Shown here: positions 1 through 7,309 of the stretch, piece after piece
Numbering within the stretch: position 1 is the first letter of the stretch
Layout: each line of letters begins with the position of its first letter
Assembly: GCA_012514925.1 (NCBI GenBank)
Contig: JAAYZI010000166.1
Location: forward strand, 1 to 19,446
Length of the DNA: 19,446 nucleotides
DNA from: Deltaproteobacteria bacterium
GTDB taxonomy: Bacteria > Bdellovibrionota_C > UBA2361 > JAAYZI01
Direction of reading: 5' to 3'
Made by a program: the position numbers and the translations under genes
Notes under the pieces: model-generated
Databases searched by the model: none
The model's input: the letters and a program-made list of their open reading frames with translations, nothing else
Told to the model about the DNA's origin: nothing

Positions 1-58
1 GGCGCACAGACGTGCTGCCGCCTATCGAACAGTTAACCCAGTTACGTTGTTAGCTTCC

Positions 59-1948
59 TTACCTTAAAAATTCCCCCATGCCGCGCGCGGTCTGGGCCAA
101 AACATTGCCCTTACTGCGCAGCACTTGAGCCTCATTTTCCACCAAGCGGTATTCGGAATCTCTGATCTCAAAATGGCCTGAGTTGTAGGTTTCTGTTGAA
201 AAAATAATGCAATTTTGCCCGTCAATGATCGCGCCCTTGTCCCAGCCCATGCTTACAGCAGGTCGATCTGCGCTGACGCTTAAGAGGGATTGGCCTTGGC
301 TGTACTGTTCGGGAGGTGATGTGTAACCTAAAAGCTCCATTAGAGTCGGCACTACATCCAGGTGGCTGGTTTGGTAATCAATCGTACCAGGCTCTCTGTT
401 TGGTACATACAAGACTAACGGCACTTTGGTTTGTTTGTCCGAAAATGAGCTGGTATGACCGTAGTGGCCGTGTTCGAAAAATTCCTCTCCGTGGTCACCG
501 CTTATTAATACAATTGTATTTTGCAGCAGCCCCTGTAGTTTAAGCTCTGCTAAAATCTCACCAGTTAAATAATCGTCTAGGTAGATCGCGTTTTGATAGG
601 CGTTTTTTAATCTTGGCATATCGGATTGGCCAACGGTCACATAGTTGGCGGCGGGGATAGCGGGAGAAAATTTGGCGAATCTTGGTGGATAAGTGTACGG
701 GGCGTGCGGTGCGTCAAAAAAAAGGAAAGAGAAGAAGGGGCGAGTCTTATCGCGAACTTTAAGCCACTCCACAAAGCCTTTGGCAAGTTTTGGGTCTCTC
801 TCTCCACCCCGGTACCCAGTTATGTTATCCTCAATTGCTTCCGGTATACGTACAAAGGCACTCCTTCTAAATTCAGGGTAGGTGAGGCGGGTGCTGGACA
901 TTACTTTAAACTGATATCCTAGATCCAAAAGTTCATCAATTAGAACCGGACTTTGACGTTCGTTTAGGATATGGTGCCAGTACGAGCCGTAGAGCGAATA
1001 AAGCAGAGAGAAGATCCCAAAGCGGCTCGAGTTGCCGCCGCTGAAATGCCGCTTAAAAACCAGTGCATCATTGGAAAAAGAGGAGATGTGCGGTGTGATT
1101 TCAGGGTCAAGCATATCGTAACGCCAGGCGTCGATAATAATCATTAAGATGTTGGGATAGTTTGGCAGGGGGGTGCGGGAAGGGCGCTGTTTGGGGTAGT
1201 TTAGGGTGCTTCCGTGGGAGGCTCGTTCTGTAAGATGCTCACGCTCGACCTTAAAGCCTAAGTCTTCCTCTGCGAAGCCTTTAATCGTTAGGGGTTGATA
1301 GAAAGGGAAAAGGCGTCCGTACCTTGTGATTTCTCTTAAGTTATAAAGGTCGGAAACAGCATAAGCAGTTTTATCAATGATTACTGTAGCAAGTAAAAAA
1401 AGCGCCACAGTCGACCAGTAGCGCCAGGGAATTGGTTTCTCAGGCGCGGCTTGGCAACGCCGATAAAGTTTGTTTATCAGCCACAGCTCAAAGAGTATAA
1501 ACGCTAGTAAAACTACTCCTGCCATGCTCCAGGTGGCCCAACCTAAGTCTACCGAATCATCGGCGCCCTCAGTCAAAAACAGATTGATTACCATTCCGTT
1601 GATGTGAAACTTAAAGAGGCGATAGATGGAGGTGTCGATGATGGTAAGGATCTGTAGGCTCACGAAAACTAGCAGTGTTACAGCGGTTAAAAATCCGCGC
1701 CGGGGCCAGATCATACAGAGTGGAAAGATAAACAAGGCTGCGCCAGCATAGAACATTGAGAAGTTAGATACTAAAGCTGCTGCAATGAACAGGTAGTGCT
1801 TCCAGGAGGGCGCTGGCGGAGAGCTTGCCACATACAGAGAAGCAATCACACAGGTAATCACCAAGTTGGTGAGCCACAACCCCCAAAACGCGTTAAAGGC
1901 GCATTTTCGTGGATTTGGGCGTAAGGAATTTTGGATCCTATTTGGCAT
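59..1948 (-). CDS. PbgA/YejM-like inner-membrane sulfatase-family protein
   Basis: A 629-residue protein with five predicted membrane segments (about residues 19-41, 51-78, 84-106, 137-157, 176-196) followed by a periplasmic alkaline-phosphatase/sulfatase-fold domain (about 264-600). This is the layout of E. coli YejM/PbgA (LapC), which senses LPS and controls LpxC turnover through LapB/FtsH. Visible family marks are IIDAWRYD (D273), the SGGNSSRFGIFSLLY segment (303-317, position of the nucleophile), and a late EQYSQGQSLL segment (547-556) also found in YejM. Unlike E. coli YejM as I recall it, the metal-binding SGDHGEE (D485, H486) and the HGHYGH cluster (H493, H495, H498) are present, so this homologue may be catalytically competent. 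The ATG at 1948 has no clear Shine-Dalgarno sequence. The family is clear. Whether it is a regulator or a hydrolase/transferase is inferred. Confidence 0.88.
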   Translation of the reverse strand: MPNRIQNSLRPNPRKCAFNAFWGLWLTNLVITCVIASLYVASSPPAPSWKHYLFIAAALVSNFSMFYAGAALFIFPLCMIWPRRGFLTAVTLLVFVSLQILTIIDTSIYRLFKFHINGMVINLFLTEGADDSVDLGWATWSMAGVVLLAFILFELWLINKLYRRCQAAPEKPIPWRYWSTVALFLLATVIIDKTAYAVSDLYNLREITRYGRLFPFYQPLTIKGFAEEDLGFKVEREHLTERASHGSTLNYPKQRPSRTPLPNYPNILMIIIDAWRYDMLDPEITPHISSFSNDALVFKRHFSGGNSSRFGIFSLLYSLYGSYWHHILNERQSPVLIDELLDLGYQFKVMSSTRLTYPEFRRSAFVRIPEAIEDNITGYRGGERDPKLAKGFVEWLKVRDKTRPFFSFLFFDAPHAPYTYPPRFAKFSPAIPAANYVTVGQSDMPRLKNAYQNAIYLDDYLTGEILAELKLQGLLQNTIVLISGDHGEEFFEHGHYGHTSSFSDKQTKVPLVLYVPNREPGTIDYQTSHLDVVPTLMELLGYTSPPEQYSQGQSLLSVSADRPAVSMGWDKGAIIDGQNCIIFSTETYNSGHFEIRDSEYRLVENEAQVLRSKGNVLAQTARGMGEFLR

Positions 1949-1975
1949 GGCGGCATGTATCCGTTTGCATGAATA

Positions 1976-2073
1976 TTTACTTTCTCCAGAGAAAGTGAAA
2001 CTAACTCCGCGTTACCGCCGAGAGGCTTAAAACAAAAATTACATGATCAATTACACGCGTAAGCGGTTACGTA
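1976..2073 (+). repeat. Bipartite palindromic repeat, copy 1
   Basis: Left part is the palindrome ACTTTCTCCAGAGAAAGT at 1979-1996. It is followed by a GAAACTAACTCCGCG segment and an AT-rich stretch (GGCTTAAAACAAAAATT). It ends in a second inverted repeat, CGTAA-GCGG-TTACG (2058-2071). The whole unit aligns along its length with the copy at 2326-2420 in the same orientation. It lies 27 bases upstream of the start of the PbgA-like gene. Confidence 0.85.
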
Positions 2074-2102
2074 ACACTACTAGATCAAAAACCCTGACTT
2101 CA

Positions 2103-2146
2103 AGAGCCACCACCAGAAAAGCCAGGCTCTGTTAATCCGGGCTTTT
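2103..2146 (+). other. Interleaved stems, possible pseudoknot
   Basis: AGAGCC (2103-2108) can pair with GGCTCT (2125-2130), and AAAAGCC (2117-2123) can pair with GGCTTTT (2140-2146). The two stems interleave, so as RNA they could form an H-type pseudoknot or be mutually exclusive alternatives. Stems of six and seven pairs can arise by chance, so confidence is low. Confidence 0.3.
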
Positions 2147-2152
2147 ATTAAA

Positions 2153-2235
2153 CCTTGTCACATATGCATATCTCGCGCGTAGCATACTAGTTTAATTTGC
2201 CAACCTTTTGCGCGAGATAAGTATATGCGACAAGG
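2153..2235. repeat. 26-bp imperfect inverted repeat (long hairpin)
   Basis: Left arm 2153-2178 starts CCTTGTCACATATGC and ends TATCTCGCGC. Right arm 2210-2235 is its reverse complement with three mismatches in 26 positions. The loop is 31 bases. No T-run follows, so it is not a typical terminator. It sits midway between two copies of the bipartite repeat and could be a small non-autonomous element, a structured RNA or a protein-binding cruciform. Confidence 0.8.
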
Positions 2236-2325
2236 CCAATATTAGGTCGTACCAGATTGGATGGCTTTACGTTTTATATGGGGAAATCTAACATCGTCTG
2301 TGTGATGGTATCCGCCCACGTGAAT

Positions 2326-2420
2326 TTTACTTTCTCTGGAGAAAGTGAAATTAATTCCGCGCCGCCGTCCAGGCTAAAACAAAAATTGCGTAATTAATTC
2401 CGTACGTGAACAGATACGGC
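2326..2420 (+). repeat. Bipartite palindromic repeat, copy 2
   Basis: Palindrome ACTTTCTCTGGAGAAAGT at 2329-2346, then GAAATTAATTCCGCG, then the AT-rich GGCTAAAACAAAAATT, then the second inverted repeat CCGTA (2400-2404), ten bases, TACGG (2415-2419). It lies in the same orientation as the copy at 1976, about 350 bases away. Confidence 0.87.
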
Positions 2421-2551
2421 GGCATTATAGGGGCAAAACGGAATCTAAGGAGACTTCGGGGGGTAGAAAACGAAGGGGATGGACGTGTTAGTGTTTTTAG
2501 CGCTGCGTGGTGGCGCTACATTTATAATCCTATCCCCTCGGTGGTTAGTTT

Positions 2552-2956
2552 TTATGTGAGTAGATTGTCCGCATACTGCAGTAGGGTTGCCAGAGCTTCT
2601 TCGAACTGAGTTTGAAGAAAAACTTTGGCAGTCCCTGGCTGACCGACTATCTGCACAACATACCGTTTGTCGAGGCGGGAGTAGCCAAAGAGCAAGCTTA
2701 TGCACTTGATTCCTGATCTTAAGTGCTGCCATTTGGCTTTTAACCCCTTCTCCTTCAGGCAATCGCAAAGATACGTTCGGCACCGCTTCGTTGCGCACAC
2801 CGTCAGCACAAGACCTCCGCAATTATATTCGATTAGATCGATGTTGAGTCGTCGAAGCTGCGGATGTGCATCAAACCACTCTCTGAAAGCCACCTGTGCC
2901 TCATCCAGTCTTGCTTGCGGCTGGATGAGGCTGCTACGTAAGACCCGTTTCTGCAT
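2552..2956 (-). CDS. Hypothetical small protein
   Basis: A 134-residue open frame whose family I do not recognise. The start at 2956 is chosen because a strong Shine-Dalgarno sequence, GGAGGGAG, lies five bases before that ATG; a further in-frame ATG at 2983 has none. It begins basic (MQKRVLRSSL). There is a Cys-rich middle with several cysteines between about residues 45 and 85, and a C-terminus with alternating hydrophobic residues. No signal peptide or membrane helix is apparent. A 14-bp inverted repeat lies just upstream (2989-3029). The ribosome-binding site is the main argument that the gene is real; no functional guess is justified. Confidence 0.55.
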   Translation of the reverse strand: MQKRVLRSSLIQPQARLDEAQVAFREWFDAHPQLRRLNIDLIEYNCGGLVLTVCATKRCRTYLCDCLKEKGLKAKWQHLRSGIKCISLLFGYSRLDKRYVVQIVGQPGTAKVFLQTQFEEALATLLQYADNLLT

Positions 2957-2988
2957 TTTGACTCCCTCCAACTCTCTGTGCACCGCCT

Positions 2989-3029
2989 CGGACCGTTCGA
3001 AACAACTCCCGATTATTTCGAGCGGTCCG
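2989..3029. promoter_or_regulatory. Inverted repeat upstream of the hypothetical gene
   Basis: Arms CGGACCGTTCGAAA (2989-3002) and TTTCGAGCGGTCCG (3016-3029) are complementary at 13 of 14 positions around a 13-base loop. The structure ends 32 bases before the start codon at 2956, inside the expected 5' untranslated region or promoter. It has no T-tract. An operator or a 5' RNA hairpin is the best guess. Confidence 0.5.
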
Positions 3030-3474
3030 GGGCTGCCAGGACGGGTAATGCAGCACCGTCTACAAAACCTCTCCCTTACACAACCTTGGTTACACTAACA
3101 ACGTCCGCCCCCCGCTCTCGACTGACTGCGGTCGACCGCGGGAGGGCGCATCACGATTTTGTTACCATCTCCGAATTGTCAAAAAACACAGCCGCAAGGC
3201 CGCTTATATCCCTTAACCGCCTTTTTTCACAAGGGTGAGATGGGGCCCTAGGGAATTGTGACTGGGGTTAGATTAGATTCTGTACCTAACTTTATGTTAT
3301 GGTTGAGTTTAAACGGGAAAATTGACGAGAACGAGAACGCTCCTTAAAACCCTGTTAAATCCCGCTAGAATTCTGTTAGAGTCCCGCTAAAGTCCTATTT
3401 GGGTCTGCGGAAGATAATGAACGCCGCGCGTAGGATCCTTACATAACTAGGTTAAGGGACTTGGTGAGTTATTC
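3030..3474. other. Divergent intergenic region
   Basis: This lies between the minus-strand gene starting at 2956 and the GH13 gene starting at 3475. It holds a 12-bp palindrome GCGGTCGACCGC (3128-3139) and two direct repeats at 3352-3394. A weak promoter-like pair is also present: TTGACG at 3322-3327 and TTAAAA at 3344-3349, 16-base spacer. No gene is supported here; an open frame on the plus strand (2978-3238) has no protein-like features. Confidence 0.5.
3352..3394 (+). promoter_or_regulatory. Two direct repeats upstream of the GH13 gene
   Basis: The units CTGTTAAATCCCGCTAGAA and CTGTTAGAGTCCCGCTAAAG start 21 bases apart (3352 and 3373), close to two helical turns. They match at most positions. 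They end about 80 bases before the TTG start of the amylase-family gene. The phasing suits binding of a regulator to one DNA face. No regulator family is implied. Confidence 0.4.
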
Positions 3475-5637
3475 TTGACGGCGGAGGGTATGGCCTACGT
3501 TTCTGCGAGATCGAAATCGTCAAAGGGCGGTATGCACAAAGTCGAACTGCTCCGGCTTCCAGAGGGTCCGGTCGCTTCTGGAGGAGAGGAGGAAGACGTG
3601 GCGCTTGGGGAGGTAAGCGCTTTCTTGGAGTTGGGCAGGGAGACGCCCCAACCTGTAGGATTTGAAGATTATTGTGGTTTAGTCACAGTGGCAAAACAGT
3701 GGCCGCAAGTAGAAAGAGAACTTAATCTGGCGAGTCTGTATGAACTCCGTGCGCTCTTATTGCACGGTACAGCTCAACCCCTTGGAAACAAGATGAGACC
3801 GTTTAAGTTCCCGCACTTGGAACCTCAGTACGCCGTAGCGCACGGGGCAGGATTGGAGGGGTTTCTTCAATGCGAAAAGGAGCTGGTGCGGCGACATGGC
3901 CGTGCCGCCAGCGTTGCCGAGTATGGATCCTACTGCAATTATCTGCGGGATCTGCTTGCTCCGGTGCCGTGGACTCGCCCTCTGCGCTCTCGCTTGTATG
4001 ATATCTCTCGGAGTGACAGGTCTAATGAGCAGAAATACGAGGAGACCATCCAGCTGGTAGGCGAGTATACGGACGTGCTCAGACGCAAAATTGTGACTAT
4101 TGACCATTCCCGTTGGGTGCGAGAGGCGCGCATTTACCAGATATTTCCGCGTGCTTTCAATTTGGCTGGTTGGCGTGAGGCGCAGGGCCGACCGATAGGA
4201 TCTTGCAGCGGTAAGTTCTTTGTGGACTTCGACGTCCACGACCTCGAAAATTTGATCGAGAAAGGATTTAATTCAATTTATATCATCGGTGCCTTTCCGA
4301 TTGGTAAAGTACATGCCAAGGGCTTTGCCGGTGGCTCGCCGTTTTCAATCAAATGTCATTGGATCGTGGATCCGGCGCATGGAACGGATAGTGACGTTAA
4401 GAACTTTGTCTTGATGTGCAATCGTCGGGGCGTGTCTGTAGTGGTGGACTTGGTGCTGAACCACTCCGCGGTGGATGCGGATTTAGTGAAGCGCAGACCG
4501 GATTGTTACATTTACCGTGAGTCACAACCTAAAGACCCCAACGGTCACGTATTTCAGGAGGAAACCGGATTGTGGCTGCAGCATGGCGGCTATCTTGATA
4601 ATCGTGAAGGGCAGGGTCTCGTCCGGGAATATTGGAAAGACACCTTGCAGTTTAACCTGTGGAATCCAGATACCCGCCGTCTTCATATCGCCAGCACCAA
4701 TGACTTGCTGCAGCGATACAATTTTAACGGCTTCCGTGTGGACATGGCCTATCAGATGTTGAATTCATATTTTGAAAAGAATTGGCAGTGCGAGTTGGAC
4801 ACCACTCGTTATCCCCGTCCTTCGCGTGAGTTTTTGGAGGAGCTAATCTCAGCTGTTAAAATTGAACATCCAGGCACGGCCTTTATTGCGGAAGGTTACG
4901 ACGGTTGGCAAGAACTCTCTGAAGCCGGCTTTGACGCTATTTTCGGCCTAAATGACATGGATTGTAATCATAAGCACCATAAGGGTTGGTATAAGGGATT
5001 AATGAGTCGATCACCGGAGCAGATCCGTCAGGCGATCACGCGCAATGCATTTTTGCACTGCTGCCAGACAGGAGGCGCGGATATGTTTACCTTTATAGGA
5101 GACCATGACCGCCCGGCACCCTGGAGAGACCCCGAGTCGGTGGATGGTCGCGGTGGCTTCGGCCAGGTTTGGGTCTATGGAGCCACCTGGCTAACGCTGC
5201 TTAAGCCGGGACCACTGCTTTTCTACGGTGGACAGGAGGGGATGTTTGACGCCCCCTGTGATGAAGATTACAAAGCCATTACCTTTAAATGGCCGGTCAC
5301 GATCAACTGGAGTGGGGTTAAGGATGAGTATGGGGGATTTGTCAATTATACGCTGCGGATGTATCAGATGATCCAAGAACGTTTAGGGCCGGGAGAGCTG
5401 CATTTTACGTTGCTTGAGCCTGAGGACGATGTGAAGCAGCAGCAGCCGTGGGTGGGTTACGTGATACATCGCGCTGATGATGAGCCGCCCTTCTCCAAAT
5501 GGATCGCTATAGTGGCTAATCCTACTGATGCTCAGGTGAAAGTCGAATGCTCACGTCCGGATCTAGGCGTGTCGTTCAAGATTAATCTCGATTCTTGTGG
5601 ACCGCATGGGGTGGAAGCGGTTTGTAATATACTTTAG
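3475..5637 (+). CDS. GH13 alpha-amylase-family enzyme with unknown N-terminal region
   Basis: A 720-residue protein. Residues about 215-620 form a glycoside hydrolase family 13 (beta/alpha)8 barrel. Region I is VVDLVLNHS (D325, N329, H330), region II GFRVDMA (R421, nucleophile D423), region III AEGY (acid/base E473), and region IV GDHD (H544, D545). All catalytic residues are present, so it should be an active alpha-glucan hydrolase or transglycosylase. The GSPFSIKCHW segment recalls GlgE/maltosyltransferase-type members, but the subfamily is not resolved. Residues 1-210 match no domain I recognise. There is no signal peptide, so it is probably cytoplasmic and acts on storage glucan or maltodextrin. 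The start is taken at TTG 3475, preceded by GGTGAG at seven-base spacing; the ATG at 3490 has GGAGG only two bases away, too close. It appears to be monocistronic. Confidence 0.88.
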   Translation: MTAEGMAYVSARSKSSKGGMHKVELLRLPEGPVASGGEEEDVALGEVSAFLELGRETPQPVGFEDYCGLVTVAKQWPQVERELNLASLYELRALLLHGTAQPLGNKMRPFKFPHLEPQYAVAHGAGLEGFLQCEKELVRRHGRAASVAEYGSYCNYLRDLLAPVPWTRPLRSRLYDISRSDRSNEQKYEETIQLVGEYTDVLRRKIVTIDHSRWVREARIYQIFPRAFNLAGWREAQGRPIGSCSGKFFVDFDVHDLENLIEKGFNSIYIIGAFPIGKVHAKGFAGGSPFSIKCHWIVDPAHGTDSDVKNFVLMCNRRGVSVVVDLVLNHSAVDADLVKRRPDCYIYRESQPKDPNGHVFQEETGLWLQHGGYLDNREGQGLVREYWKDTLQFNLWNPDTRRLHIASTNDLLQRYNFNGFRVDMAYQMLNSYFEKNWQCELDTTRYPRPSREFLEELISAVKIEHPGTAFIAEGYDGWQELSEAGFDAIFGLNDMDCNHKHHKGWYKGLMSRSPEQIRQAITRNAFLHCCQTGGADMFTFIGDHDRPAPWRDPESVDGRGGFGQVWVYGATWLTLLKPGPLLFYGGQEGMFDAPCDEDYKAITFKWPVTINWSGVKDEYGGFVNYTLRMYQMIQERLGPGELHFTLLEPEDDVKQQQPWVGYVIHRADDEPPFSKWIAIVANPTDAQVKVECSRPDLGVSFKINLDSCGPHGVEAVCNIL

Positions 5638-5943
5638 ATAGTCGGATAATCCCATGCCTTAGGCTGATAGCGGGCGATTATGGCGCGTGGCCTGCCCGGG
5701 ATTTTTTAAGAAATTGTCTGAAGCATCTTTAAGTCTTCGGGGGAAGAGAGGATGAAAGGTAAGGGGAAGGAACAGCGTGGTTCTACCGGAAGTGAGCGCT
5801 AGCCTTTTTAAAAAGGCCGTTGGTGCCCCAGTGGGTGTGTTCATAACAGCTGCAGTGCGGATCGATTTCCAGGGGGAAAGCGAGAGGGCAAAGAGGCCGA
5901 TTAGCACTTCAGCTGTTTTTTATTTGACTCTGAAATATCCGGG
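5638..5943. other. Convergent intergenic region
   Basis: About 300 bases separate the stops of the GH13 gene and obgE. The region contains a perfect loopless palindrome GCCTTTTTAAAAAGGC (5802-5817). CCCGGG followed by a T-run (5696-5707) and CAGCTG followed by a T-run (5910-5921) are T-tracts next to short palindromes but not convincing terminators. An 82-residue open frame on the minus strand (5659-5907) has no ribosome-binding site or protein-like character and is not called. Confidence 0.5.
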
Positions 5944-6954
5944 TTAGGACAAGACCTCCCGCGCCATAGCCCGGATTAGTTCAGGGATGTTTTCGCCGCT
6001 GGCGCTCGAAACGGCTAGGCAAACACGCCCTTCTTGGCGAAAGGAATACACAAGCTCTTCTAGTTCGGCGCGATCAGAAACAGCGTCGATTTTTGTCAGC
6101 ACCACGATCTGCTTTCTACTTGCTAGTTCAGGTGAAAACGAAGCCAGTTCGGCATTGATCATTGCAAAGGCTTGTTGGGGCGGCAGGTGTTCGCCGTTTT
6201 CGTCGAGCTGCAGAGGATCTAATAGGTGAACTAGAATTTTAGTACGTTCGACGTGTTTTAAGAATTTGGTTCCTAGGCCTTTGCCTTCATGCGCTCCGGG
6301 GATAAGACCCGGAATATCGGCTACGACAAAGCTGCGCTTGTCGCTGGTTTGAACCACCCCCAGATTGGGCGTTAGGGTGGTAAACGGATAATCAGCGATC
6401 TTCGGTCGGGCCGCAGATATTCTCGAAATAAGCGTAGATTTGCCTGCGTTTGGGAACCCGATTAGTCCAACATCCGCCACCAGCTTTAGGGAGAGCATGA
6501 AGCTTCCTGCTTGACCGGGTTCTCCGGGTTGAAAATGCTGAGGAGCCTGGTTGGTGGGCGACTTGAAAAAAGCGTTACCCTTACCACCACGTCCGCCCTG
6601 CGCCAAAATGAAGCTTTGACCGTCCTCATTTAGATCGCAGACCAGGGTGTTGCTTTCGACGGCGCGTACTTCAGTTCCAACCGGCACGAGGATATAGAGG
6701 TCTTCTCCGGCTTTACCGTCTTTTAGAGAACCTCCCCCGGGACGGCCGCTTTCAGCGCGCCAGTGGGGGTTGAATTTAAAATCAAGCAGGGTGTGTTTAT
6801 TGGCATCTGCTTTTAGGATCACAGAACCACCCTGGCCGCCATTCCCTCCATCGGGGCCGCCTAAGGGAACATATTTTTCGCGGCGAAAATGCTTGCTACC
6901 GCTTCCGCCGTTTCCAGCTTGAACATGAATAACGGCTTCATCGATGAATTTCAT
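5944..6954 (-). CDS. obgE: Obg GTPase, 50S ribosome assembly factor
   Basis: A 336-residue member of the Obg/CgtA family, which binds the 50S subunit and links GTP level, ribosome maturation and stress response. The glycine-rich Obg fold occupies about residues 1-157 (VQAGNGGSGS, GGPDGGNGGQGG). The GTPase domain then shows G1 GFPNAGKST, G2 within YPFTTLTPN, G3 DIPG, G4 TKID and G5 SSAS. G4 has Thr in place of the usual Asn (NKxD to TKID). The length fits the short form without the variable C-terminal extension. It is the last gene of rplU-rpmA-obgE, 29 bases after the rpmA stop, with no obvious Shine-Dalgarno sequence. Confidence 0.97.
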   Translation of the reverse strand: MKFIDEAVIHVQAGNGGSGSKHFRREKYVPLGGPDGGNGGQGGSVILKADANKHTLLDFKFNPHWRAESGRPGGGSLKDGKAGEDLYILVPVGTEVRAVESNTLVCDLNEDGQSFILAQGGRGGKGNAFFKSPTNQAPQHFQPGEPGQAGSFMLSLKLVADVGLIGFPNAGKSTLISRISAARPKIADYPFTTLTPNLGVVQTSDKRSFVVADIPGLIPGAHEGKGLGTKFLKHVERTKILVHLLDPLQLDENGEHLPPQQAFAMINAELASFSPELASRKQIVVLTKIDAVSDRAELEELVYSFRQEGRVCLAVSSASGENIPELIRAMAREVLS

Positions 6955-6983
6955 TGCGCACAGGGCGGCGGGAAATGTCCTTC

Positions 6984-7244
6984 CTAAGCCTGTTCGGCTA
7001 CCGGCAAAACGCTGACGGTCTGCCTCTGAGACCTGGTGAATTTCACGACACCATCTTTTAGAGCAAAAAGCGTATAGTCGCTACCAACGCCTACGTTGGC
7101 ACCGGCGTGAAAGGTGGAGCCTCTCTGGCGCACCAAGATATTACCGGCTTTTACAACTTCTCCGCCATAACGTTTAACGCCCAGCCGTTTGCCCGCCGAG
7201 TCACGTCCATTCCTAGAACTTCCGCCTGCCTTTTTATGTGCCAT
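6984..7244 (-). CDS. rpmA: 50S ribosomal protein L27
   Basis: An 86-residue protein of normal length, beginning MAHKKAGGSSRNGRDSAGKR, the conserved L27 N-terminus that reaches the peptidyl-transferase centre. The core GNILVRQRG, FHAGANVG and LFALKDGVVKF is typical. There is no N-terminal extension needing protease processing, unlike Firmicutes L27. It lies between rplU and obgE in the standard bacterial order, 65 bases after the frameshifted end of rplU. Confidence 0.98.
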   Translation of the reverse strand: MAHKKAGGSSRNGRDSAGKRLGVKRYGGEVVKAGNILVRQRGSTFHAGANVGVGSDYTLFALKDGVVKFTRSQRQTVSVLPVAEQA

Positions 7245-7309
7245 AATCTACCATCCTAATGTTTGTTCAGGGTTTGTTTTGATCCTCCGGCCCTTATGCA
7301 GTGCTGCCA

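Larger units (their letters stand above)
1949..2551. other. Gene-free repeat- and structure-rich intergenic region
   Basis: I see no convincing gene on either strand in these roughly 600 bases. The stretch holds two direct copies of the bipartite palindromic repeat (1976-2073 and 2326-2420). Between them lie a possible pseudoknot-like pair of stems (2103-2146) and a long imperfect hairpin (2153-2235). It lies upstream of the PbgA-like gene (minus strand), so that gene's promoter should be here, but no clear -35/-10 pair was found. The remaining part, 2421-2551, lies just beyond the stop of the minus-strand gene at 2552 and shows nothing recognisable. Confidence 0.7.

Noticed and set aside
2445..2822. 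125-codon minus-strand open frame
   Set aside because: It overlaps the better supported frame 2552-2956, lacks a ribosome-binding site and has low-complexity, unprotein-like composition.
2978..3238. 86-codon plus-strand open frame
   Set aside because: No Shine-Dalgarno sequence, it overlaps the hairpin at 2989-3029, and its composition looks like non-coding DNA.
5696..5707. Terminator after the GH13 gene (CCCGGG then T-run)
   Set aside because: The stem is only three base pairs without a loop; too weak to call.
5659..5907. 82-codon minus-strand open frame between the GH13 gene and obgE
   Set aside because: No ribosome-binding site and no recognisable protein features. It contains a perfect loopless palindrome typical of intergenic DNA.
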